Shown: in pieces, positions 1-9,486 of the stretch
Layout of the letters: each line of letters begins with the position of its first letter
How positions within the stretch are numbered: position 1 is the first letter of the stretch
NCBI GenBank assembly: GCA_003024985.2
Contig: PXIH01S0015010.1
Strand: one strand, 5' to 3'
Origin: Euperipatoides rowelli
Taxonomy: Eukaryota > Onychophora > Udeonychophora > Euonychophora > Peripatopsidae
DNA: 11,541 nt
The notes under the pieces: model-generated
What the model was told of the DNA's origin: nothing
What the model saw: only the letters and a program-made list of their open reading frames with translations
Databases searched by the model: none
Made by a program: the position numbers and the translations under genes

Positions 1-187
1 TCTTGTTGCTATGGGTTGACTAACGTTCTGTCATGTTGCTATTATGTTCTGTCATGTTGTTATGGGTGAATATTATCTTCTGTCATGTTGCTATGTGTTG
101 ACTATTATATTATGTCATCTTTCTATGGGTTGACTATTATTTTCTGTCATGTTGCTATGGGTTGACTATTATGTTCTGTCATGTTGT
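1..187. repeat. 32-bp minisatellite, about six copies
   Basis: Tandem array with the consensus unit GTCATGTTGCTATGGGTTGA followed by CTATTATGTTCT (32 bp). Copies begin near 30, 51, 82, 114 and 146, with a partial copy from 178 and another truncated by the left window edge. The copies at 82, 114 and 146 are exactly 32 bp; the copy at 30 has lost about 11 bp and the one at 51 about 1 bp. The array probably continues to the left of the window. It has no coding potential and no known function can be assigned. Confidence 0.93.
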
Positions 188-1189
188 AAGCAGGATGTAC
201 TTTGAGTCACTCTAATGATTTACATAATACTGCAATCATTATTTTCAAGGTTAGAACTTACCTAGGTAATGGTTCTAGAGTATGGTTTCATTGTTCTCTT
301 AGTTTTAGGAACAGACATAGTTGCGTGAGACCATAAGGTCAGTGACACACCAGCAGTGCATCGCGCTGCAGCATTTTTGCTGTAAAAAAGACGCTGATAT
401 AGATTGGTGTCACACAGGTTGAGCATTGCAGCATGAAGGATTATGAGATAATTTTACAAGGCTAAATTGACACGCCTTTTTCAGATTTAATTTCATCCAC
501 CATGCCGGTATTTTAACTAAAATATTACTCATCATTAATAAATGTTAATAAAATATTTATTTAATTTTTCTGATTATTAATAAAATTTGAATATTATCGA
601 TGGGCTAGGGCCTTTAAAAAGGATATAAACCTAAACCTATAGTATTTGTTAGGTAATTGTAATTATTACATCTTAAAAGTTTATGATAATAATAATAAAA
701 ATAATATTTCAAAGTTTGACAAGAAAAATATAAAATAAAATAAATTTAAAAACTTGTCTACTTAGCTGATGTTTCGATAGGCTCACCCATCTTCTTCCAA
801 AGCTTGTGATAAAATGGAAGACAATTCAAACAGGAAGTAATAGTCAAGAAAAATACAGAGAACCATGGGGAAATTGAAGTAAAAAAAATAAAAATAAAAA
901 TTGTGTAGTGGTGCCATCTACAGTGTAAGCAAAATACAGTATTTTGTGTAGTTAAAAAGTTTTACGTTCATTATGCTGTTGGGTGTCGGGCGAGCTGGTT
1001 CTCCTTGAGATTCAAATTCACACGCTCCCTTATTTGCATATGCTAGGCATTGTAGCGCTATGGCTGAATATGATTAGTTTTGAATGTAAGTGTATTGGCT
1101 TATTAAGTATTGGAGTTTTATTTTCATCTCGAGTCTCTATATTAAATTTGAGTGAGGTTAAAATGAATACTCCTTAATTAAATTTGTAT
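188..1189. other. AT-rich spacer without recognisable gene
   Basis: No ORF with protein-like composition is present. A patch at about 310-480 is richer in GC and CpG than its surroundings and has short inverted repeats, such as GACC-ATAA-GGTC near 330 and CAGCAGTGCA against the following GCTGCAGCA. It has no tRNA-like box B, so I do not call it a SINE. From about 500 to 760 the DNA is dominated by A/T tracts. The LINE that follows should have its 5' untranslated part somewhere between about 880 and 1190, but no boundary or target-site duplication could be fixed. The short open stretch at 983-1177 starts at GTG and has no recognisable domain. Confidence 0.6.
766..800 (-). other. Hairpin followed by GAAAC-ATC, possible hammerhead-like relic
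   Basis: On the minus strand the segment reads AAGAAGATGGGTGAGCC, then TATCGAAACATCAGC. GATGGG and CCTATC (776-791) can form a six-pair stem with one G-T pair and the loop TGAG, followed directly by GAAAC and ATC. This layout resembles the core of hammerhead ribozymes found in retroelement 3' ends (CUGANGA, stem, GAAA, stem, NUH). However, the expected CUGANGA is AAGAAGA here, so it could not be active as written. It may be the tail of a minus-strand retroelement, or coincidence. Confidence 0.25.
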
Positions 1190-2020
1190 ATGGAAGAATT
1201 ACTCAAGTCTGAAGGAATGGCAAAACAAAGTAGCGAGTATAAATTTTGGAAAACCGAAATTGCTGATGTGTTGGTAGAGGATTCGGTCATTATTGTTGGG
1301 CATAAAGAAGGAGTGCTTGTTAAGGTAAGCTCAACTTCCATTATAAATTATTTAATTTCAATTGACTTAATTAACTTTCTGGCTCAATTTTATCCCATGT
1401 CTAATACTAAATTCTACTTTTTAAAATTTTGTGATGCAGAGGCCCTACGCATGTTTATCTGTAGATGTTATGTCATTGAAGACGTGTTTATTCTTTTTAT
1501 TAAAAAGGAATTAGAAGATAATTATGTTCAAGTAATAATTGATAACTTTCCAGCACTTAATATTTGGGAAGAATCACCTGGGTATTAAAGGACTTCGCTG
1601 AGGTGGTGGACGTTATTCCTATGTGTATCAAACTTCCGTTAAGTTTGGGTTTTGAAACTTCTCCGGTAATGGTAAATTTATCATTAAATGATGACATTAC
1701 GAAGGAACAGCTACTGATTTCTTTTAAAAGGAACAATGTAGATATCTTATTGATAAGAAAGGGGAGTGGACCAATATGTTATAAATTTAAACTACAGGGC
1801 CACTTTGATCGGAAATGTTCTTTGAAGAGGAGGGTGGTAATATTATTGAAGATGTCAAAAATGATAAAGTACTATAACAGTCAATAAGGTATCTGATTTA
1901 AAAACTAGTGATATGATGGATGTCTCTACAGAATTTGTTGATGACAAACAAGAAACTAGTGAAATAGATAGTAGTTGTATATCTCAGTATGGTGGAATTG
2001 CAAAGAAATTGAAGGTGTAA
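1190..2020 (+). pseudogene. LINE ORF1 (RNA-binding, zinc-knuckle protein) relic
   Basis: In an active element this protein would coat the LINE RNA. Reading begins at the ATG at 1190 (MEELLKSEGMAKQ) and stays open to 1588 in one frame. It then continues in another frame (from about 1575, TWVLKDFAEVVDVIP) to 1887, and finishes in the first frame with an acidic, Ser/Thr-rich tail ending AKKLKV and a stop at 2018-2020. At least two frameshifts (near 1575 and 1870) therefore break it. A CCHC zinc knuckle lies at about 1777-1818: CYKFKLQGHFDRKC. The spacing C-x2-C-x4-H-x4-C is right, but the second Cys is Phe (TTT at 1786-1788, one base from TGT). No coiled coil is obvious. The stop lies 39 bases before the ORF2 ATG, as expected for tandem LINE ORFs. 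The ORF1 identity rests on the knuckle and on position. Confidence 0.82.
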
Positions 2021-2059
2021 TAATGTTTGAATAGATAGGGCTTTCTTTTCTATTGGATC

Positions 2060-5000
2060 ATGTTAATAGCCCTTGCATCTATTAACATAAAAGGAATTAA
2101 CTCTCTCTTTAAGGTGAACAATTTAATGAGACTATTGGTTAGACATAATATTGATGTTGGGGCTATACAGGAATCCAGTCTACACAACGGTGCTGAAAAT
2201 AAACAGTTTAATAAAATGAATCACTATTATAATTTGGTCATCGGGTCTTCTATCATTGCTCGTGGAGGTGTTATTGTTGCTATTCACTGTACTGATTCAG
2301 TAATTTTGATTCAGCCTATCTACATCTCTGAAAGATTGATTTTGGCATCATTGGTAATCACTGGTCAGTCAGTTTTATTGATTAATAGTTATGGTTTTAA
2401 CACTCTTGCACAAAATAGAAAACTTATATTAGAAATGATTGATCGATTGGAAAGTTTTAATGTGCCACTAGTAATAGTGGTAATTTTAATTATCACAATG
2501 TTAGAGATTATCCTCCTTTTCATGAATTATGGGTCTGGAAAAATATGTTTGATGTTGCATTTGTTAATGGCAAACATGATGTACCTACTTTTATAATAAA
2601 TGTAACTACTTCTACTATTGATTTTGTATTTGCGAATGCATTTATTGCTTTTCACTCTAGAATTGTGTTTGACACAGTGGAAATTTCCGATCATCACTTG
2701 ATTTGATGTATTTTTCAGTTAAATGCAGTAAGTGGCATTCCTTCAGGAGGCGAATGTTTTTTTTCGGTGTGTATTCATCCAATTGCTCCGGATTACAGCT
2801 TTAGTTATGATGATTACTCTACAGTATATTCTGTTGTATTCCCAATAATCACTTCTTCACATGTATGGTTTTACCAATATAAAGATGCTAAAGAGCGAAT
2901 ATCAAAAATGCCTGTCAAATAAATCAAGTGGATATCTTTTTATGCGTAATAGGGTCATCATTGTAGCACAGAATAAATTAGTCACTTATCCTGTGGAAAC
3001 CGCTGATGATCTAAGGTCAATTGAAATTATTAAAAAGAAGCTTCTCTTTCTGTGTGCACAGAGGGATAAAATACTCTGATATATTTTTTATGCTGAATCT
3101 TTTGTGAATCGTGTGAATGATGCTCAGAAGTTGGTCAATATTGGTCTCTTTCAAAAGCCAGTTTCTCAACAAATAAATATGATCAATCATAACAATCGAG
3201 TATATTATTATAAGACACACTCAGTTATATGGAGGTATTTTTATGGTGTATTCAATGGTAATGGTTCACTTAGTAGTAGAAGAATAAAGAAATTATGAAC
3301 TCAGGTCCATGTAATGACAATTTCAATCTGATCATTGATAATGATATGCTGAACAAAGCTCTTTGTCAGTGTAGGTCTGGTGCTGCGGTTGGATCAGATA
3401 GATTTTCTGTCAGTCTTTTAAACGTTTTGCTCATCTATGGTTTCCTATTTATTTAAGACTTTTTAACAAACCAGTGTCTGTTCTTTTTTTTTCATCAATC
3501 AATTTTTGAAGCCTATCTTGTCCTAAAGGTTAAAGTTAAAAATCCAGATGATGTCTGCCAATCACTGTAGATCGTCTCAGACCAATTGGTCTATTAAATT
3601 TGGATGCAAAAATATTCTCCAGGATATTATATTGTAAAATCAAAGATATAATTGTCGATACTTTATTGAATGTACAGTATGGGGCCCCGGGTAGGTCCAT
3701 ACACAATTCTATTTCATTATTTTTGTTAACGCTGACTCATGTAAGAAGTCATAAAAGAAATTATTATAATTGCTTATTTATATTTTGTGACTTTACCATT
3801 GCATTTGACTCGGTTTCACATGAAGTTTTGATTGAAAGGATTGTCGCTCTATTTGGAGACTCTAGCATTTCTGTTGGAATCATTAACTATCTGGTTAATA
3901 AGGTTATTTTATTAAAGATTGGAAAGTCCAAATATTATAGGCCTTTGCAGGTGTATGTGGGACTTACCCAGGGTTCCATGCTTTCATCTCTTCTTTTTTG
4001 TTTTTATGTTGACTCCTTGTTTAGAAGTATTGTAAATTTAAATGGGGGCATTCTTATCGAAGGGCTAGTAATAGTAGTTGGTGTTATTGCTTATATTGAC
4101 GATTTTGTAGTTGTAAAAGACAGATCAATGTTGCAAAAGGTGTTGAATGTAATTGAATCTTTTGGTCAAAGAACAGGAACAAAGCTAAACAAATCAAAAT
4201 TGGTGATATAAATAATCCTCACACTCAGAGGGTGGAGAGGGGTTTGGGAGATGTTCTTCAAAACAAATTTTGGGAGATTTTTTCTCCTTTTGTTGGAGTG
4301 GCAGCCACTAGAAATGTTTCTTTGCATATATTACATTGTACTGAGAAAATAGTTAATCAGTTAAGGTATAGACAATTATCGATAATCCAAAAAATACAAA
4401 TTATTAATATTTATATAATTCCAAAGTTTATATATTATCTTCATCATTTTAGGGTCCCAAAAGGGGATTCTGAAATGAATAATAGTAATTTGTAATCATT
4501 TTATATGATCTAAGAAATCTCCGATTTCCAATAGAGTGGCTTTCTTACCAGTAAACATTTCAATTGATGCTATAAATGTGGTATGTATGTTTAATAATGC
4601 AATTTCGTTCCTGAATTTGGCCATTCAGAGGGAATTGGATTGGAGGTTCCCCCTACAGACACCCCCCCCCCTCCCACCGATTATAAATTTGTCAAATGTA
4701 ATGTTAGGTTTGTTAGTGAGGGGATCCTCCATGTTTTTATGTTTAAGTGAATTTTTTGAGTTTATCGATACTTATAATGTCCAGGTACATGCAAAGTTAT
4801 CATATAAATTGTATATGATGTCAAATAAGTTGAGTTCAACGAATCATTTTATTTTTATTAGAAAGTTAGAATGTCCAGACAGTGGAAACTGCAAAGCCCT
4901 CTGTCATAAATGTTTTGGTTAAGTTATATTACTATGTGCTTCCGACATCTGAGTTTTTGACAATGTATTTCACTATGAATTTTATTAATCTATGTTCTTT

Positions 5001-5385
5001 TTGCAGAAACATTGAGGATACAATTAACATTTTATTTATTTGTCCGTATTTTGGGCCACTCAGAAACTGGTTTTCAATGTGTTTTGGCTTTTATACACTC
5101 CCTAACAATACTGTTCAGTTTTTTCAAATCTTGTCTCAACTGAGGGGTAAGTTTAACTTATTTATTTATCTTTTCTTGGTTATCTGGAAAATTAGATGCC
5201 ACTGTGTTTTTACTGATGAAATTACCGATCCAATTGATTTTTTTAAGAAATGTAATTGTACAGAATACTATCATGATGTAAGATAATGTTCTTTTGAGAA
5301 TTATGTATCTAAATGGGAAATGATTGTGGGTAATAGTATAATTAAGGAAAATGTAGAATATGTAATAGATGCTGAGAGCTATTGA
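2060..5385 (+). pseudogene. LINE ORF2 (endonuclease-reverse transcriptase) relic
   Basis: This protein would nick target DNA and copy the element's RNA into it. The endonuclease starts MLIALASINIKG with catalytic-type Glu in GAIQES. A one-base loss near 2478 shifts the frame, after which GNFN (normally GDFN), TSTIDFVFAN and SDHHLI follow up to the stop at 2704. The linker (2861-3298) is open except for TGA at 3077; QCRSGAAVGSD (about 3370) matches the pre-RT segment. Reverse transcriptase runs 3552-4211: RPIGLLNLDAKIF, GAPGRSIHNSI, DFTIAFDS with the first catalytic Asp (3789), GLTQGSMLSSLLF, YIDD with the Asp pair (4098-4103), and GTKLNKSK. The thumb follows in another frame (4214-4495, LSIIQKIQIINIYIIPKFIY). 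After stops at 4493-4535 and a shift near 4880 comes the C-terminal motif CSFC...EDTINILFIC (4993-5046), with Asn where His is expected. The tail ends at 5383-5385 after one stop at 5284. Confidence 0.93.
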
Positions 5386-5542
5386 ATAAATGACAATTGC
5401 TTATAGGCAGTTGTGAAATATAAAAAGTTTTATGTTATTGTTTTTCTGTTTTATTATTATTAATATTTCTTCTTTTGTTTGTTAAAATTTCTGTTCATTT
5501 TTTTAGTAACTTCCCATCCAGTATATACAAAAAAAAAAAAAA
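5386..5542 (+). other. LINE 3' untranslated region and poly(A) tail
   Basis: Non-coding, T-rich sequence follows the last ORF2 stop and ends in a run of 14 A (5529-5542), directly followed by GGGAAAATTATAAG. The A run on the coding strand marks the LINE 3' end. A possible but poor partner for a target-site duplication is GGGAAATTGAAG near 869; the match has indels and is not relied on. Confidence 0.75.
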
Positions 5543-7830
5543 GGGAAAATTATAAGCATTAGAAAAAATATATAAATATTTAAAAACAAATTAAAAGGAA
5601 ATGCTAAAGGGCTAACTATTATTTCAGCTATATTTATAATAGTAAAATCGTTTAAAACATTTTTTGACTCGGTTACAATGTATTATGTAAGTCCTGGTTT
5701 TAGTGAATAGCATATCTATCAAACCTGAACATTAGCTTTAATATCATGTTTAATCAAGTATTCTTGTTTTTAAAATGGCATGTGAAGTTTGCTTTGCCTT
5801 AAACCGAATGTATTACTTTTAGGAAGATAATTTTCATATTCCAGGCTTCTTCTTTTATGCTTTGGATAATGGAATTTTTAGGAATATAAATAAATAAGAA
5901 CATTATTCATAGTGCTTCACGAGTTACAGATTAGTGATCCTACTTGTCAATTTTAATTTTGGGCTGATAAACAAATAACAGTATTTCAATATAATTCTAA
6001 TCAGTGTTTCTTTCAGACAATTTTCTCTGGGGCAGGTGTGCATTTCATAGGTTCGGAACGGTGGGTTTATTATTTACTGTATTGATTTTTTTATAAGCTT
6101 TTTTTTTTTTTTTAAGTTGTCTGGACGTTTGTTGACTTTCTGCCTAATTTGATAACCTTTTTTTTAGTTGCATGGAAGTTTTGTTGACTGTTTGATTTTA
6201 TATATTTTTATCTGATTTTCCCCAGGCAGGGGGGGGAGAATTGGTTTGCTCCGGAGGAAGGGGGGGACTAAGCACTGATTCTAATAAAGAAAAACAGCAT
6301 AAAAATATATATGAATAAATAATTTATAATTGCTACATAAAGTCAACCATTTACAGTATCTATGGAACTATGTGTAAGGAAAACGTTATATTTTCTATGA
6401 CTATAAATCAATACTACATTTATAAGAATCCCATAAGAGCTATCATTAAGAGAATTAAATGGGTTTTTTTTACAATAAGGAGAGTTAAGAATAACTTTAT
6501 GTTTGTATCTTGTGTGGACTTCAGATAAGTAGAATTGTCAAATAATGTCCCCATATGTATAATATAAACAGATAGAAATCATACTCACATATGATGAAGG
6601 GGAAAGAGACAACATCTTTCACAACTATTTTTAATAAATCCTATTGTTTATTTTGTTTTAACTTTCTATCCTGCATTAATTCTGTTACCCTTTCCTACCG
6701 AGTATTTCTACAAACATAAACATCCTTAAATGTTTACCAAATTCTCTTTCTTAAGCAACACAGATAAAAACAATCATTCAATTTTAAAATCTATTCCATC
6801 AGACATGAAGAATATCTCTTAATGTTAAACTTTTTTATTTTATTTTCACTTTAGCACATGAGAAAACAAATAAAATAAGAAAATATTAGTCAAGAAGATT
6901 AACAAACGCAATCAAATAGAAAATCTGAGAGTCTACAAACATAAAGCCGTCATGAAACATTTGAACTATGTGGAAGAATTTGTTTGTTTGAATTTCTTTC
7001 AACAAATCTTCATTAATAGTTCTAAATGAAGCGAATGTGATGTCACCATTGCAAAGAACTGAAGGGGGAAATACAGGATCTCAATTATACATGACTGTAA
7101 AAATAAACCCTCTTACTATAGATAGAATTTCCTTTTCTAATATTCTGATAATTTTTCCTATTTCTTGTTAGAATCCTTTTGTAAAATAAATTTAGTTTTA
7201 TTTTAGCCAAAAGATAAAAGAAGAAATTCTTCTAACATGCAGGCAAATATCTGAATAATATATAGGCTACAGTACGTGCACCACCTTTGTACAGTCTGAG
7301 GAAAATAAAACATTTTACAAACTTATCAATTACATTTTGATTAATTTTTAATCTATAAAATTTTCTAATCAAAATTAAAATAAAATTATCTTCTAAAAAA
7401 AAATATTAAATATCATTCATGTTCCTGGAAAAATTAAAATGTTATAGTGGATATCCTTTCCTTTTAAGAAAGTAATTCTAGTAATCCACCCTCATTCCCA
7501 AAAATATGAACCATTCAAAAGAACATTAATCCAAACACAATCTTTCTAAACATTGATATAAAGTATAACCATCAACGGCTAATCTTCAAAATTCTATTTT
7601 CTATTTATAGGTTTTGATATGTTCTCTTGTTGCAATATATTTTATGATTTGATAAAACCAGTCCTCAGATTTCCTTTATCAAAAGTTAACTTCCAAAATT
7701 TTATAAAATAAACCTATTATTAATTCAATCCAATAATAAACTTTTATTCACAAATTTAATCCATTATCAAAGAAAACTTTGGTATAAAGTGATGACGTAT
7801 TGTGTTCTGCAAAAAACTAAGAATAAGTGT
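5543..7830. other. AT-rich DNA without recognisable gene
   Basis: About 2.3 kb with frequent stops in all six frames, many A/T tracts and no domain-like translation. The only compositional break is the T- and G-rich patch at about 6090-6270, listed separately. No RNA gene, satellite or transposon termini could be recognised. It could be intergenic or intronic. Confidence 0.6.
6096..6295. repeat. Diverged direct repeat with T tracts, then two G tracts
   Basis: A long T run near 6101-6115 is followed by AGTTGTCTGGACGTTTGTTG. About 53 bp later a shorter T run is followed by AGTTGCATGGAAGTTTTGTT. The two copies are clearly alike but diverged. Downstream are two G tracts, of 8 (near 6230) and 7 (near 6260), separated by AGAATTGGTTTGCTCCGGAG, then AATAAAGAAAAA near 6284. 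The combination looks like the 3' end of a transcribed or retroposed unit with an AATAAA signal, but no coding relic supports that. Confidence 0.4.
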
Positions 7831-7978
7831 GCGTATGTTAATTTTCTCGGAGATGTCTCCGAGCTAAAGAGCTCGCTCTGAATCCAGAAAAGTCGGATGT
7901 TAAATAACTCTGAGCATGAAGCTCTGCGGATGTTAATTAAATCAGAGCTCACTCAGAGACATCTCTTATTTCTCTGAG
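7831..7978. repeat. Cluster of perfect short palindromes and 22-bp motif copies
   Basis: Three copies of the motif GCGGATGTTAATTATCTCGGAG (approximate consensus) start at 7831, 7892 and 7926. Among them lie perfect inverted repeats: CTCGGAGA-TG-TCTCCGAG (7846-7863), GAGCT-AAAG-AGCTC (7861-7874) and CTCAGAGA/TCTCTGAG (7952-7959 with 7971-7978). GC content is higher than in the flanks. There is no coding potential; the minus-strand open stretch at 7767-7952 has no protein-like pattern. It is best read as part of a small non-autonomous element or a local inverted-repeat array of unknown family. Confidence 0.65.
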
Positions 7979-8764
7979 AAAAATGACCGGGATCCGGAGA
8001 AGTAGCTGAAATACCCACAATGCATTAATATCCCAAAATGGAGGAAAATAAACTTTATTGAAATTTACTTGTGTAAAATATGACTTATCTGGTCTAATAT
8101 TTATCTAGGCACTACTTCCTCTCCATAATTTTCTTATTTTGACTATATGACATCTTTTACAATGGAGATGACTATTTTTTAAATGCGAAAAATTAATTGT
8201 TTCCAGTGAATGAGATAGCAATAGCTAACGTCTATACGGTGGCACGTGGTTGGCACAGATCAAGGTTACTCATCTTGAACACAGATAGCAAGCATGTCTT
8301 TAATAATAATAATAAGTGTCCTGGAAGACCATCATTGATGAAAGCCATGCTAATGTATTAATTATTTTTCTTCTTTTGTCTCCATCTTTTATTTCTTTGT
8401 TAGCGTATTTTAATAATCTCGGACTCTGCATATTCTGCTAGTTCTCCGTGATGTACAGTTTCTCAGAGCTCGTTAAACTATTTACTATTAAAAATGTTCT
8501 TTTTATTGTTTAATTCTTTTAATTGATATTCACATTTGCAAATATTGTTATAAATTAGTTGGTTAAATTCAATATAATTTATTTAAATTGATTATAAGAG
8601 ATCATTATACTGTGTTTTTACTACCGGTATATGTAAATTGACAATTTGATTGTGTGACAATTTGATGTGTATTTGTATTATCGATCTTTCACTAAACATA
8701 AAACAAAGCAAATGTCAGAAAGAAAAAAGATAATGGACAATCAGCATTAAATTAATAAAGCTTA
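7979..8764. other. AT-rich DNA without gene, flanked by related motifs
   Basis: No coding or RNA gene is visible. It contains an AAT microsatellite (about 8301-8314) and a short direct repeat, GACAATTTGAT, at 8640 and 8656. At 8415-8475 sequences related to the palindrome cluster recur (TCTCGGACTCTG, GTTCTCCGTGATGTACAG, CTCAGAGCTCGTTAA). This suggests that the segment between the motif clusters belongs to one larger element, though termini were not found. Confidence 0.45.
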
Positions 8765-8789
8765 TTTTTTTTTTTTAAAAAAAAAAAAA
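8765..8789. repeat. T12-A13 homopolymer pair
   Basis: A run of about 12 T passes directly into about 13 A, followed by CAGCCTGTGCC. It could be abutting poly(T) and poly(A) tails of two opposite-facing retroelements, or a simple slippage tract. The T run lies downstream of the minus-strand LINE fragment at 8963-9372 in the right orientation to be its poly(A), but motif DNA at 8839-8885 lies between them. Confidence 0.5.
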
Positions 8790-8838
8790 CAGCCTGTGCC
8801 TAAAATGCACAAGCACTCACGCTCTGTAATGGAGGTAA

Positions 8839-8896
8839 GCGGATGTTAATTATCTCGAACTAGGATGTTCTCGGTCTGTTCTCCATGACGTAATAT
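8839..8896. repeat. Fourth copy of the GCGGATGTTAATTATCTCG motif
   Basis: GCGGATGTTAATTATCTCGA at 8839-8858 repeats the motif of 7831-7950 about 0.9 kb away in the same orientation. It is followed by a half-copy (AGGATGTTCTCGG, about 8862) and by CTCCATGACGTAATATGCAG. The last resembles GATGACGTATTGTG near 7791 on the far side of the cluster. The pair could mark the outer limits of one element of about 1.1 kb, but the arms are too diverged to call termini. Confidence 0.5.
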
Positions 8897-8962
8897 GCAG
8901 CCTAAAACTAAATTTGGATTCTCTTTATTTTCAGAGTCATCCTAGGATGTTAGTCTCACTCA

Positions 8963-9372
8963 TCAATAACCCACCCTTCCAATCCAATCTACCCATTTTC
9001 CCTCTTTATTTCCCCTGTTCTCAACAATATCTTCATTCACCCCAACCACTTCCCTCCCCCCAAAAAAAACCCATCATTTGCCCATCCTTTCATTTCCCTC
9101 CAATTCTCCTCCCTCCTCTCAATCTCTATTACCTTCTCTCTTTCCTCACAACATTCCAACACTACATGTCTCACATCTTCCTCTCCCTTACCACATAAAT
9201 TACATAATGCTCCTTCTTCTCCCCCAAATTTTATTTTCCTGACTCTAGTACCTAAACGACCTGCCCTTTCCTGAAACAGTAATATGATTCCCCTATCATT
9301 GCCATATAAACACCCTTCGTCCCTAATACCCTTTTTAAATCTAAATATTTCTAATGAATCCTTCTTTATTAA
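8963..9372 (-). pseudogene. C-terminal fragment of a second LINE reverse transcriptase
   Basis: On the minus strand one frame is open from about 9372 to the stop at 9037-9039. It reads LIKKDSLEIFRFKKGIRDEG, then GNDRGIILLFQERAGRLGTR, then LCNLCGKGEEDVRHVVLEC. This matches the usual end of a Jockey/CR1/R1-type LINE ORF2: a conserved 'GS.LLF.AR.G.L.TR' region followed by a C-x2-C...H-x4-C zinc motif with all four residues present. A frameshift at the homopolymer tract near 9055-9068 moves the last part (EGKWVDWIGRVGY) to another frame, which stops at 8963. Endonuclease and polymerase domains are missing, consistent with a 5'-truncated insertion. The pyrimidine-rich open stretch on the plus strand (8914-9198) is its antisense shadow. 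It differs in type and orientation from the 1190-5542 LINE. Family assignment beyond LINE is tentative. Confidence 0.88.
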
Positions 9373-9486
9373 TTATATGAAGTTTCAAGTCATGAGCGCC
9401 AATTCATGATTATGTTAAATACAATCATAAGATCCTAAAATATAAGCATGAATTATTTGCTAATAGGAAGGAGGGGTGGTAAATGT

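Larger units (their letters stand above)
1190..5542 (+). mobile_element. Degenerate two-ORF LINE (L1/Tx1-like non-LTR retrotransposon)
   Basis: The order is ORF1 relic with a zinc knuckle (1190-2020), short gap, ORF2 relic with apurinic-type endonuclease, reverse transcriptase and C-terminal Cys-rich motif (2060-5385), 3' untranslated region, then A14 (5529-5542). This is the standard layout of an APE-type LINE. No RNase H domain or LTR is seen. The endonuclease beginning (SINIKGI) and the reverse transcriptase phrase GAPGRSIHNSI resemble Tx1/L1-group elements, a clade assignment from memory and so tentative. Several frameshifts and in-frame stops show the copy is not functional. The 5' end is set at the first ORF1 ATG because the true boundary is not visible; the element probably begins some hundreds of bases earlier. 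No convincing target-site duplication flanks the poly(A). Confidence 0.92.

Noticed and set aside
1-187. CRISPR-like array
   Set aside because: The repeats are directly contiguous with no unique spacers, and the window is animal DNA; it is a minisatellite.
310-480. tRNA-derived SINE head in the GC-richer patch
   Set aside because: No A-box or B-box promoter (GGTTCRANNCC) is visible and no boundaries could be found.
983-1177. 64-codon open stretch upstream of LINE ORF1
   Set aside because: It starts at GTG, has no recognisable motif, and lies where the LINE 5' untranslated region is expected.
3017-3220. Minus-strand open stretch of 67 codons
   Set aside because: It is antisense to the ORF2 linker region, which reads well on the plus strand.
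869-5556. GGGAAATTGAAG near 869 and GGGAAAATTATAAG after the poly(A) as a LINE target-site duplication
   Set aside because: The two differ by indels and are A-rich enough to match by chance.
6004-6090. Possible internal exon after TTTCTTTCAG, open as TIFSGAGVHFIGSERWVYYL
   Set aside because: It has an acceptor-like sequence, but the frame closes at TGA near 6084, no convincing donor bounds it and no homology was recognised; too weak to call.
7767-7952. Minus-strand open stretch of 61 codons
   Set aside because: It covers the palindrome cluster and its translation has no protein-like pattern.
8914-9198. Plus-strand open stretch of 94 codons, Pro/Leu/Ser-rich
   Set aside because: It is the antisense of the minus-strand LINE C-terminus, which has a clear domain signature; the composition only reflects the pyrimidine-rich strand.
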